A DNA stretch of 40,104 nucleotides from Thermodesulfovibrio sp. (GTDB lineage: Bacteria; Nitrospirota; Thermodesulfovibrionia; UBA6902), in contig JALSHG010000111.1 in NCBI GenBank assembly GCA_026982355.1, positions 1 through 40,104 of the forward strand. Direction: 5' to 3'. Every line of letters begins with the position of its first letter. Position 1 is the first letter of the stretch. A program made the position numbers and the translations under genes. The notes below the pieces were generated by a model. It saw nothing but the letters and a program-made list of their open reading frames with translations, had not been told where the DNA came from and did no database searches. Of the stretch, positions 13,761-21,025 are shown piece after piece.

Positions 13761-15860
13761 ATGCGTTTCAGCCGACATAGCGCTTTCTGCATACTGCCTC
13801 TTGCACTCTGCTCACTGCTTACTGCCTGCTGCCTGCTGCCTGCTCTCCCTGCTACGGCATACGCCTCTGACGAGCCTTTCACTTTTCCATCAAACCGGGG
13901 CGGTACGGGACTGATGGAAATCCCGACGGCGAGGGTGATGAAGGAAAACAGTTACCGGCTCGGCTTCAGCCAGGTAAAACCTTACAGATACTATTACGGG
14001 GCGATCAGCCCCCTGAAGGGACTTGAAATTGCCGGCAGGATAACGGAAGTGACGGGCGTGCCCGGCTTCGATGAAACCGACGGCAACTCTTACGGCGATT
14101 ACAAGGACAAGGCGATCGACCTGAAATACCGGTTCCTTGATGAGGGCAAATACACGCCGGCCCTTGCGATCGGATTTATGGACCCTCACGGCACGCGGCT
14201 CTATTCCTCGCAATACGTGGCGGCAAGCAAGCAGATATATCCATTCGACTTCACCCTTGGGTTCGGCAACGGGAGGTTCGGCGCAAGGCCCCTGCCGGAA
14301 CATGAAGACGGCCCGGGGCCGGAGATATTCAGCAATCCGGCGGAGTGGCTCAGGGATTCACAGCTCTTCTGGGGCGTCCAGTTTGCCCCTTCCGACAGGT
14401 TCGCCTTAATGTTTGAATACAGTCCGATCAAATACCATGAACAGACACGGGACCCGGCTCAGCCTGAATATTTCAGGGACCCCGTCCCCTCCCCGTTCAA
14501 TTTCGGCATGCGGTACAGGCCGTCAACATGGTCTGAAATCGACATGAGTTATCAGAGGGGCAGGCGGATAGGTTTCAATTTCTCCGTGGGATTCGATATC
14601 GGGAAGCCACTTGTCCCCCTGTATGACAAAATTTACAGGGAAAAACCGGCCGGTGAAACAGACACGCTGTACAGCCGGCTCGTCAGGTCACTGCATAAAT
14701 CCGGGTTCAGCGACATCAGCGTCTTCATGAAAGACAATGACTTATGGATAGAGGCCCGGAACGACAAATATCTTTACAACACAAGGGCCATAGGCGTGGT
14801 CATGGACATACTGTCCGGTCTGATGCCTCAGGATGTCCGCAGGATACATATCATTCTCAGGGAAAACGGAATCCCGTTGACCGGGCTTACATTCGACAGG
14901 GTCGATCTGCTCGATCTCCGCGCAGGCAGAATGACCCTTGATGAGTTTCTCCGGCTCTCTGAATCCGGCGCCGCCGTATCTGATGATCTCGCCGCACCGG
15001 GCGCGCACAGAAAACAGTACGGCTACGGACTGAAACCCGACCTTCAGATGTTTATAAACGACCCTTCCGGCTTCTTCAAATACCGGCTGGGCGTTAAAGG
15101 ATGGTTGAATTATCACCCGTGGAAGGGCTCATCTTTCGTTGCAGGGGTTGCAGCATACCCGTTCAACAATATCTCTACTGCAAACGAACCGCTTTCAATA
15201 CCGGTCAGGTCCGACCTTGTATTTTATAAAGAGGAGAAACTGTCACTCGACAGATTGATGTTCGACCAGACATGGAGATTCCCCTCCGACCTCTTCGGCC
15301 GGGTCTCGGCAGGGCTGCTGGAGATACAGTATGCCGGTGTTGATGCGGAAACGGCAATGCCGGTGCTTGACGGGAGGGTGCTGCTCGGCCTGAGCGGAAG
15401 CGCGGTGAAGAAACGGCGGAGGGACAACCCCTTCAGGCTTGCCGGCGATGACGCCGCCAAGGTGTATACCACCGCATTCTTCAACACACGCCTGAATATT
15501 CCCGAAATGGAAATCGCGCTGGACATGAAAGCGGGCAGGTTCCTCGCGGGGGACAGGGGCGTGCGCATCACGGTGTCGAAGCACATAAACGGCGTTACCG
15601 TATGGGCATGGTACAGCATTACGGACACATCGGTTTTCAGAGACGACTTCAACAGGGGTTATCATGACAAGGGAATCGGTGTTTCAATCCCGCTGAGGCT
15701 GTTCAGGGGAACGGATTCGAAGAGTGTTTATTCATATCTCCTGTCGCCCTGGACAAGGGACGCCGGGCAGGATATAGACCACTTCGGTTCGCTGTTTGAT
15801 CTCATCGGCAGGAACACCGGAATCTTCCTTGACAAGGACAGGAAAATGCTGTATAGATAA
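13761..15860 (+). CDS. YjbH-like exopolysaccharide outer-membrane protein
   Basis: A 699-residue protein with a signal peptide and the opening TFPSNRGGTGLMEIPTARVM, the YjbH-family signature (P-S-x-x-G-x-x-G-(L/Y)-(M/I)-x-x-P-x-A-R). It continues with many alternating beta strands such as YRLGFSQVKPYRYYYG and FDFTLGFGNGRFG, and a central predicted periplasmic domain of about 130 residues. YjbH-type proteins form outer-membrane barrels in exopolysaccharide systems. The ATG at 13761 is chosen because AGGA precedes it. The alternative TTG at 13722 has no clear SD. The signal peptide is encoded by a reiterated CTGCCTG tract (13815-13845). Confidence 0.78.
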   Translation: MRFSRHSAFCILPLALCSLLTACCLLPALPATAYASDEPFTFPSNRGGTGLMEIPTARVMKENSYRLGFSQVKPYRYYYGAISPLKGLEIAGRITEVTGVPGFDETDGNSYGDYKDKAIDLKYRFLDEGKYTPALAIGFMDPHGTRLYSSQYVAASKQIYPFDFTLGFGNGRFGARPLPEHEDGPGPEIFSNPAEWLRDSQLFWGVQFAPSDRFALMFEYSPIKYHEQTRDPAQPEYFRDPVPSPFNFGMRYRPSTWSEIDMSYQRGRRIGFNFSVGFDIGKPLVPLYDKIYREKPAGETDTLYSRLVRSLHKSGFSDISVFMKDNDLWIEARNDKYLYNTRAIGVVMDILSGLMPQDVRRIHIILRENGIPLTGLTFDRVDLLDLRAGRMTLDEFLRLSESGAAVSDDLAAPGAHRKQYGYGLKPDLQMFINDPSGFFKYRLGVKGWLNYHPWKGSSFVAGVAAYPFNNISTANEPLSIPVRSDLVFYKEEKLSLDRLMFDQTWRFPSDLFGRVSAGLLEIQYAGVDAETAMPVLDGRVLLGLSGSAVKKRRRDNPFRLAGDDAAKVYTTAFFNTRLNIPEMEIALDMKAGRFLAGDRGVRITVSKHINGVTVWAWYSITDTSVFRDDFNRGYHDKGIGVSIPLRLFRGTDSKSVYSYLLSPWTRDAGQDIDHFGSLFDLIGRNTGIFLDKDRKMLYR

Positions 15861-15872
15861 GGGTAAACCGAC

Positions 15873-15970
15873 TTAACATTAATGTTGCATAAGCCGGCAG
15901 GGAGTCCGGCGTAAAACCTTTATAAAGCGATTGGATATCGGAAAGCGGTGGTTTTATGCCGCTGTAAGGT
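15873..15970. repeat. Palindromic TTGCATAA element (P4)
   Basis: About 98 bp between the YjbH-like gene and the next. It has TTAACATTAATGTTGCATAA at the left, GCCGGCAGGGAGTCCGGCG, then CCTTTATAAAGCGATTGGAT, and ends in TTTTATGCCGCTGTAAGG. The internal block matches the long copy at 3457-3669. Confidence 0.75.
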
Positions 15971-15997
15971 CAACCTTAAGCATGTAAGGAGGGGAAA

Positions 15998-16474
15998 ATG
16001 AAAAAAGCAGTGAGTCTGTCCTTAATCTGCTCGCTTCTTGTCTTTTTTGCGGGCTTTGTTCCGCAGGCCGGGGCCCAGACTGAAACAATAGCAACAATAG
16101 ACGCTGCAAAGGAGCTTGCACGGAATGCCGGTGGAGTTTTCGTGGAAGGGGGAAAGGCACCTGCACTGACGGGCGATCAGGTCGCCCTGCCGGTAATAGA
16201 AGAAGAGAGCGGTAAAATTCTCGGGCACATCGTGGCTGAACGGGACGGTCTCGTATCCGCCCTTAATGCGGCCGGGCATACGGAAGTCGCCTCCGCAATA
16301 GCGGCCGGTGAAGCCGGCGCCGCCGCCGGCAGCGCTGTGGGCGCGGGGATACTCGGCGGTACGACCGGGATGACCGTCCTGGGAGTCGCGGCGGTGGCAG
16401 GCGTCGCGCTGGCTGTCAGCGGAGGAAGCAGCAGCGACAGCACATCGGGACACAGCACCACATCAAATCATTAA
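15998..16474 (+). CDS. Secreted Gly/Ala-rich protein of unknown function
   Basis: A 158-residue protein with a good SD (AAGGAGGGG) and a clear signal peptide (MKKAVSLSLICSLLVFFAGF, cleavage near AGA-QT). A mature region contains ALPVIEEESGKILGHIVAER, then a Gly/Ala stretch AAGEAGAAAGSAVGAGILGG that reads as a glycine-zipper-like membrane helix, ending in a Ser/Thr/His tail. It resembles no named family that I recognise. Its place between export genes suggests a cell-envelope role connected to the polysaccharide machinery. Confidence 0.7.
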   Translation: MKKAVSLSLICSLLVFFAGFVPQAGAQTETIATIDAAKELARNAGGVFVEGGKAPALTGDQVALPVIEEESGKILGHIVAERDGLVSALNAAGHTEVASAIAAGEAGAAAGSAVGAGILGGTTGMTVLGVAAVAGVALAVSGGSSSDSTSGHSTTSNH

Positions 16475-16548
16475 TTGAAACGCTTACCAATTATCCGGAG
16501 CATGGAAGTCCCCGGCTGAAGGGGGGCTCCCATGCACAGGCCTGTTCA

Positions 16549-16638
16549 CCTTAACGTTGCATGAGCGGGCAGGAGAGTCCGCCGTAAAACCTCCGGACTC
16601 TCCTGCCCGCCGGCGGTGCTTTCAGGCCATTGCAAGGT
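16549..16638. repeat. Palindromic TTGCATAA element (P5)
   Basis: About 90 bp: ACCTTAACGTTGCATGAGCG to GCCATTGCAAGGT. Arms GCGGGCAGGAGAGTCCG and CGGACTCTCCTGCCCGC form a perfect 17-bp hairpin. The right end supplies the AAGG that lies 8 bases before the ATG of the following gene. Confidence 0.78.
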
Positions 16639-16644
16639 CCGCTT

Positions 16645-17172
16645 ATGCATAATCTGCTGATACTGCTGTCCGTTTTGCTTGCCGGCTGTCTCCCCGCATT
16701 CAATATCAATGACCATGCCCGGGACCGCGAACAATTGCCGGGCCCGGTCCTTCAGTCGGCCGAGGAGTTTTTCATTTCTTTGGAGAGCGGCAGGTATGAC
16801 GCCGCGTGGGAGCTTCTGTCGGAGAAATCACGTGAAGCAATCATGGACGATGTCTATCAGGCCTCCCTTAAGATACGGAAGGATACAAGAAAAGATCTCA
16901 TCATAAAAGACTTCAGAAGCAGGGGGGAGATATTCAACAGCTACTGGAGGGCCTTTGCAAACAATCTCGACACTGCCCTGATACTGGAGCGCAGCAGGTG
17001 GGAAATAGGCTATATTAAGACCGGCAGGGCCGAAATTCTCATTTCCCACAGGGGAGCCCCGCCCGCAAGATTGAAGATGTTCAGGGAAAATCTCAAATGG
17101 AAAGTAGGCATTGCCGAGACATTCCGCACAAAAAAGCCCTGGTTTGAATTACTGTATAAGGAATTATTATAA
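16645..17172 (+). CDS. Small lipoprotein with NTF2-like/DUF4878-like region
   Basis: A 175-residue protein with a lipobox (LLSVLLAGC, Cys at about residue 14), so it is likely lipid-anchored. The mature part has AEEFFISLESGRYDAAWELL, then SEKSREAIM and later WEIGYIKTGRAEILI. The order A-x-x-F-(F/L)-x-x-L-x-x-G-(R/D)-Y-x-x-A-(W/Y)-x-L-L-S resembles NTF2-like or DUF4878-type folds used by secreted small lipoproteins. Function is unknown. It is the last gene of the polysaccharide block. Confidence 0.65.
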   Translation: MHNLLILLSVLLAGCLPAFNINDHARDREQLPGPVLQSAEEFFISLESGRYDAAWELLSEKSREAIMDDVYQASLKIRKDTRKDLIIKDFRSRGEIFNSYWRAFANNLDTALILERSRWEIGYIKTGRAEILISHRGAPPARLKMFRENLKWKVGIAETFRTKKPWFELLYKELL

Positions 17173-17184
17173 TCTCATTCTTCC

Positions 17185-17231
17185 TTGACAAAACCCCTTG
17201 TCAATATTTAAAATTGTAAACTTTCGTTTAC
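17185..17231 (+). promoter_or_regulatory. Promoter and two palindromes upstream of tusB
   Basis: TTGACA (17185-17190) and TAAAAT (17209-17214) are 18 bases apart. The inverted repeat TTGACAA/TTGTCAA (17185-17204) overlaps the -35. A second, GTAAAC/GTTTAC (17216-17231), sits just after the -10. Both look like operators. Confidence 0.6.
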
Positions 17232-17264
17232 TCCCAAAACATCTATAACTCAGGAGGTATACAC

Positions 17265-17561
17265 ATGAAATTAGCCGTATTCGTGAGCGATTACAGAATG
17301 ACGGTCGACACACTTGACCGGCTGTCACCTGAAAAAATGGGCATAATCCTGGTCCAGAACGGCGTTTATCATGCCACACTGAAGGAAAACGGCACGCCAT
17401 CTTCCCTTCTGAATAAATCCGCTGAATTCTACGCCCTCAAGGAAGACCTTGAAACAAGAGGGCTGGACGCTTCCAAGGTTGACAGCAAGGTAAAGGTGAT
17501 TGCGATGGGCGACGTCGTCGACCTGATATTTAATGATTATGAAAAAACCGCTTGGATATAG
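17265..17561 (+). CDS. tusB: TusB/DsrH-like sulfur relay protein
   Basis: A 98-residue protein of the TusB/DsrH family. The visible core is KMGIILVQNGVYHATL (the I-(L/I)-L-(L/V)-Q-(D/N)-G-V motif) and AEFYALKEDLETRGL (Y-A-L-x-(E/D)-D-(L/V)-x-A/T-R-G). No cysteine occurs anywhere in the protein, unlike DsrH of the sulfur-oxidising reverse pathway, which has a conserved cysteine, and like E. coli TusB. SD AGGAGG precedes the ATG. It is the first gene of a four-gene operon in the order tusB-tusD-tusC-tusA, which is unlike the usual dsrE-F-H order. Confidence 0.82.
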   Translation: MKLAVFVSDYRMTVDTLDRLSPEKMGIILVQNGVYHATLKENGTPSSLLNKSAEFYALKEDLETRGLDASKVDSKVKVIAMGDVVDLIFNDYEKTAWI

Positions 17562-17574
17562 GAGGTAAGATAAA

Positions 17575-17934
17575 ATGGGAAAACTTACAATTGGCTGTTT
17601 CGCTTCACTCGTCGGCTCCCTGAACCTCGACTTCGCCGTCAAGCTCTCCGCAGCGGCAATTGAAAAGGGACACACGGTCGATCTATGGCTCTCAGGCAAC
17701 GGAACAATGCTCTCTATAAAGGACCAGCGCCCCTTCAAGGATTACTCCCACCTTGAGAAACCCCTCAAGGAACTCATGGCAAAGGGACTGACCGTAACGG
17801 CCTGTGAAGCCTGTGCAGAGGCCCGCGGCTATAACAAGGATGTTACAATGGAAGGCTTTAAAAGACACAGTATGGACTGGTACCTTGCAAGCACTTTCAG
17901 CGCTGACAGGGTCCTGCATATAGGAGGTGAATAA
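17575..17934 (+). CDS. tusD: TusD/DsrE-like sulfur carrier
   Basis: A 119-residue DsrE-fold protein. The segment TVTACEACAEARGYNKD holds two cysteines, the first of which aligns with the active-site Cys78 of E. coli TusD (NICVAAALRRG). In known members this residue carries the persulfide. The segment near AEKGHTVDLWLSGNG gives the domain's first alpha-beta unit. SD AGGAGG is 8 bases upstream. It is expected to form a complex with TusB and TusC. Confidence 0.85.
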   Translation: MGKLTIGCFASLVGSLNLDFAVKLSAAAIEKGHTVDLWLSGNGTMLSIKDQRPFKDYSHLEKPLKELMAKGLTVTACEACAEARGYNKDVTMEGFKRHSMDWYLASTFSADRVLHIGGE

Positions 17935-17936
17935 AA

Positions 17937-18350
17937 ATGGCAACAACTAAATTGGGATTTATCGTCCAGAGACCACCATACAAGAGTGAAAACCCCAAAC
18001 TTGCTCTTACCCATGCAATCGCCACGCAGAGCGTTGAAGTATATTTAAACGAAGGAGATACGGTTACAGCGGATATTGCATTCATAGGAGACGGCGTTCT
18101 TAACTGCAAGAAAGATCAGAAGGCAATGGATTATTACGGCCTGACAAGCACCGAGCAGCACATAAAAATGGCTCTTCTCGTTGACATCAATATCTGGGTG
18201 TGCAAAGAGGATGTGGAAAAGTTCGGCCTTTCCGAAGATGATCTGGTGCTTGATGCGGAGGAATTCGGTGCGGATATGACGGTTAATGTCGTTCCCTACG
18301 GCGAGATATCCAAGAAGATGGAAGAAATGAATCATCTCCTTTTCTTTTAA
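17937..18350 (+). CDS. tusC: TusC/DsrF-like sulfur relay protein
   Basis: A 137-residue DsrE/F-fold protein. DIAFIGDGVLNCKKDQ corresponds to the (F/I)-x-x-(D/E)-G-V-x-x-L block, and VDINIWVCKEDVEKFGLSED to the (I/Q)-x-(V/W)-V-C-x-x-(S/D)-(L/V)-x-x-x-G-L block of TusC. SD AGGAGG overlaps the end of tusD, and only two bases separate the ORFs. A longer N-terminal segment (MATTKLGFIVQRPPYKSENP) than in E. coli TusC is visible. Confidence 0.82.
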   Translation: MATTKLGFIVQRPPYKSENPKLALTHAIATQSVEVYLNEGDTVTADIAFIGDGVLNCKKDQKAMDYYGLTSTEQHIKMALLVDINIWVCKEDVEKFGLSEDDLVLDAEEFGADMTVNVVPYGEISKKMEEMNHLLFF

Positions 18351-18376
18351 AAACAATCCATGTATAGGAGGTAGTA

Positions 18377-18628
18377 ATGGCTGACTTAAAGTCTCAGACC
18401 CCGACACAAACCCTTGATGTACTGGGAAGAGTATGTCCCTATCCCCTGGTGTTGACTAAAAAGACCATTGAAAAGGCGCCGGACGGCACACTGCTGAAGG
18501 TGCTCTGCGATGCCCCCGCATCAGCGGAAGACACCATCCCCAAATACTGTGAAAAGCAGGGCTACGGTTTTGAATCTGTAAAGCTCGAGGACAAGGGATA
18601 CTGGGAGATTTACATCAAGAAGGGTTAA
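18377..18628 (+). CDS. tusA: TusA sulfur transfer protein
   Basis: An 83-residue TusA/SirA-family protein with the diagnostic VLGRVCPYPLVLTKKTIEK (C-P-x-P-(V/L)-x-x-x-K), in which the cysteine accepts persulfide sulfur. The second half, VLCDAPASAEDTIPKYCEKQ, matches the (V/L)-x-(C/x)-D-x-P-x-(S/A)-x-x-D-I/x-P segment. AGGAGG is 5 bases from the ATG. TusA normally hands sulfur to TusBCD/DsrEFH, so its co-transcription suggests a complete relay, with DsrC from the facing operon as a plausible acceptor. Confidence 0.92.
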   Translation: MADLKSQTPTQTLDVLGRVCPYPLVLTKKTIEKAPDGTLLKVLCDAPASAEDTIPKYCEKQGYGFESVKLEDKGYWEIYIKKG

Positions 18629-18650
18629 ACATACTTCTCAGAACAGATAC

Positions 18651-18690
18651 AAAAAAGACGTTCCGGATTTTCTTCCGGAACGTCTTTTTT
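18651..18690. terminator. Bidirectional terminator between tus and dsr operons
   Basis: A 17-bp perfect stem, AAAAAAGACGTTCCGGA and TCCGGAACGTCTTTTTT, with a six-base loop (18668-18673). The A-run and T-run at either side serve both strands. It lies 22 bases after tusA and about 35 bases from the end of the ferredoxin gene. Confidence 0.9.
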
Positions 18691-18725
18691 TATTATTCGC
18701 TCGCTGCAGCAGTTGCGGAGGCTTA

Positions 18726-18911
18726 TTACATCTCCGTTACCGTGATAGCGCTGGTAGGGCATGATTCCACACAGGTCAGGCAATTGGCGCAATCCGCAGC
18801 CTGGTATGGATCCGATTTGCCGTCGGTCATTTGAAAGACTTCTGACGGGCAGAGATTGACACATTCTTCACACCCATCGCATTTTTCAGTATCAACCTGG
18901 ACATCGATCAT
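18726..18911 (-). CDS. 2[4Fe-4S] ferredoxin ending the dsr cluster
   Basis: A 61-residue bacterial ferredoxin with two classical motifs: CDGCEECVNLCP and CANCLTCVESCP (each C-x2-C-x2-C-x3-CP), separated as in clostridial-type ferredoxins. SD GAGGAGG is 8-9 bases upstream. It stands directly after dsrJ, where dsrO (a periplasmic ferredoxin-like protein) and dsrP are normally found, but it has no signal peptide and is thus likely cytoplasmic. It could donate electrons to DsrAB or DsrK, or serve the relay, but partners are not visible. Confidence 0.85.
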   Translation of the reverse strand: MIDVQVDTEKCDGCEECVNLCPSEVFQMTDGKSDPYQAADCANCLTCVESCPTSAITVTEM

Positions 18912-19015
18912 CTTTTACACTTCCTCCTCTCTCAATGATTTTTCTTGGCATCTTTATCATACAACATTCATTTATCATGCACAATTTCAGGTCTGCATAC
19001 CCATACACAGCCGGG

Positions 19016-19396
19016 CTAATCCAGCTCATGGCATTCCCAGCAGTAGGGCTTGACCCCCGCATAAGTATGACACCTGTCACAGAAATTTTGCTGGCTTACG
19101 TGGCATTCCATGCACGTGTCATAGCTGCTGTCATACACTTTACAGTCGGACGCCCTGTAGGTGTCCTTGTCCAATTCCTGCAGATCATCCATCCATTGCT
19201 TCAGGAGCTTCATATGGTTCGCCCTCATGAAGCCGGTCGGTTCAATGCACTTCTTCTCATCCAGTTCCTGAATGGCCGGAGTATCAAGGTCTGGTGCGGG
19301 TTTTATATTCGCCTTTCCGATATTCGAGTAAAAAGGGAATGTAACAATTGCCAGAAAAATGATGAGACCGGTGATTATTTTGCCTCCGTCATACAT
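19016..19396 (-). CDS. dsrJ: DsrJ, triheme cytochrome c of the DsrMK(J) complex
   Basis: A 126-residue protein with an N-terminal membrane helix (ITGLIIFLAIVTFPFYSNIG). Three haem-binding sites lie near the C-terminus: CMECH, CDRCH and CWECH. A conserved Cys segment KCIEPTGFMRANHM, known as a distal ligand region in DsrJ, precedes them. DsrJ normally sits in the DsrMKJOP membrane complex. Here only M and K precede it. The ATG overlaps the dsrK stop by one base (TAATG), so translation is coupled. Confidence 0.9.
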   Translation of the reverse strand: MYDGGKIITGLIIFLAIVTFPFYSNIGKANIKPAPDLDTPAIQELDEKKCIEPTGFMRANHMKLLKQWMDDLQELDKDTYRASDCKVYDSSYDTCMECHVSQQNFCDRCHTYAGVKPYCWECHELD

Positions 19397-21021
19397 TACT
19401 CTTCCTCCTCGCTGTCTTCCATACCCGGAAGGGTTTCAAGTCTCAGGTCCATGGTCCTCTTTTTCTCGCCCTTCATAACAAGCGCATTCCCGACCAGCTC
19501 GTGCGTCCCGCATACACTTACCCCCGGGACCCAGTAGTCCATCAGCGTCGGCAACACCGCCCTGTCAATGGCGCAGATATTTGCAAGCATGTTGACCCCG
19601 TGCTGTTCTTTGACCTCCTTTACCGCATTCGCCCTCGGGAATCCGCCCCTCATCCTTAGCTCCATATTTTCCCCCGCATTCAGTCCTGAGCCGCTTCCGC
19701 AGCAGAAGGTCTTTTCCCTGGTTGCATTCTTCGACATATCGTAAAAGTTGTTGCACACGTGCTTGATTATATACCGCGGCTCTTCCAGTATACCCATACC
19801 CCTTGACGTATTGCAGGAGTCGTGGAATGTGACCTTGAGGTGGTCGTTACGGCTCGGATCGAGCTTGATCTTGCCGTTCTTGATAAGATCGGCCGTGAAT
19901 TCCGCTATGTGCACCATCTTGGTTGTCTTTGCATTTTCAAACCTTGTTCCCGTAACAGGAGATACCGGCTCTTCAAGAAAGTCCGCCGGGCCGTTCCACG
20001 TATCCATGAACTGGTGCACCACCCTCCACATGTGGCCGCACTCCCCGCCGAGAATCCATTTGACCCCCAGCCTCTTGGCCTCGGCATATATCTTGTAATT
20101 GAGTCTCTTTGCCATCTCCATGGACGTGAAGAAACCGAAGTTCCCCCCCTCTGATGCATATGTGCTCCAGGTGTAGTCAATACCGATTTCGTGGAGGAGC
20201 ATCAGGTATCCCATGCACGTATATGTGCCCGGGTCACCGAAGAGGTCCCCCGACGGTGTAACAAAGAGGATCTCCGCGCCTTTACGGTTGAATGAGGGGT
20301 CAACCCTTATGCCCGTGATTTCTTCTATGTCGTCTATCATATATTCCAGGTTGCTGACTATGGCATGCGGCTCGAGCCCCAGGTGATTGCCCTTTCTGTA
20401 GCAGTTGGCCACCGGGCCTGCTATCCAGTCCGTATTGCATCCTATCAGGTTCAGGAGTTCCCTGCCGATCATTGTAATCTCGGCCTGGTCTATGCCGTAA
20501 GGGCAGAATACCGAGCAGCGGCGGCACTCCGTGCACTGGTAAAAATAGTACCACCACTCCTTCAGGACATCGTAAGTCAGCTCCCTTGCGCCGGCCCACT
20601 GTCCGAAAACCTTTCCGCCCGGGGTAAAGTATTTCCTGTACACCGACCTTATAAGCTCCGCCCTGAGCACAGGCATATTCTTGGGATCGCCTGAGCCTAT
20701 AAAAAAGTGGCACTTGTCCGCACAGGCGCCGCACCTGACACATATGTCCATAAAAAGCCGGAACGACCGGTACTTCTCCAGCCTCTCTTTTAATCCGTCA
20801 AGAATAATGTCTTTCCAGTTTTCAGGCAGCTTCCAGTCCTCTTCGTTGGGCTTCCATTCCCTGGCATTGGGGAAACCAACCTCCTCGAGATACTTCGGCC
20901 TGGAGCCGAAGCAATACATGCCCTCTTTGAACTGCACGGGGGTTTCCCTCCAGCCGCAGCCGGTTTTGGGAGGTTTGTAGTCTATCTTGGAAAGCTCTTC
21001 GGGTTTTGGTAATTTTGCCAT
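19396..21021 (-). CDS. dsrK: DsrK, iron-sulfur catalytic subunit of the DsrMK complex
   Basis: A 541-residue HdrD-like protein. Two ferredoxin-type clusters are visible at residues 94-104 (CVRCGACADKC) and 163-173 (CTECRRCSVFC). The C-terminal CCG domain contains HDSCNTSRGMG and later KTFCCGSGSGL, which in this family bind a noncubane [4Fe-4S] cluster that reduces the DsrC trisulfide. No membrane helix is present, so it is expected on the cytoplasmic face of DsrM. GAAAAGGAG precedes the start, which lies five bases after the dsrM stop. Confidence 0.94.
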   Translation of the reverse strand: MAKLPKPEELSKIDYKPPKTGCGWRETPVQFKEGMYCFGSRPKYLEEVGFPNAREWKPNEEDWKLPENWKDIILDGLKERLEKYRSFRLFMDICVRCGACADKCHFFIGSGDPKNMPVLRAELIRSVYRKYFTPGGKVFGQWAGARELTYDVLKEWWYYFYQCTECRRCSVFCPYGIDQAEITMIGRELLNLIGCNTDWIAGPVANCYRKGNHLGLEPHAIVSNLEYMIDDIEEITGIRVDPSFNRKGAEILFVTPSGDLFGDPGTYTCMGYLMLLHEIGIDYTWSTYASEGGNFGFFTSMEMAKRLNYKIYAEAKRLGVKWILGGECGHMWRVVHQFMDTWNGPADFLEEPVSPVTGTRFENAKTTKMVHIAEFTADLIKNGKIKLDPSRNDHLKVTFHDSCNTSRGMGILEEPRYIIKHVCNNFYDMSKNATREKTFCCGSGSGLNAGENMELRMRGGFPRANAVKEVKEQHGVNMLANICAIDRAVLPTLMDYWVPGVSVCGTHELVGNALVMKGEKKRTMDLRLETLPGMEDSEEEE

Positions 21022-21025
21022 GTCG

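Noticed and set aside
13815-13845. CTGCCTG-rich tract considered as a phase-variation repeat
   Set aside because: It has only about four imperfect units. It is kept as a remark within the YjbH-like entry.
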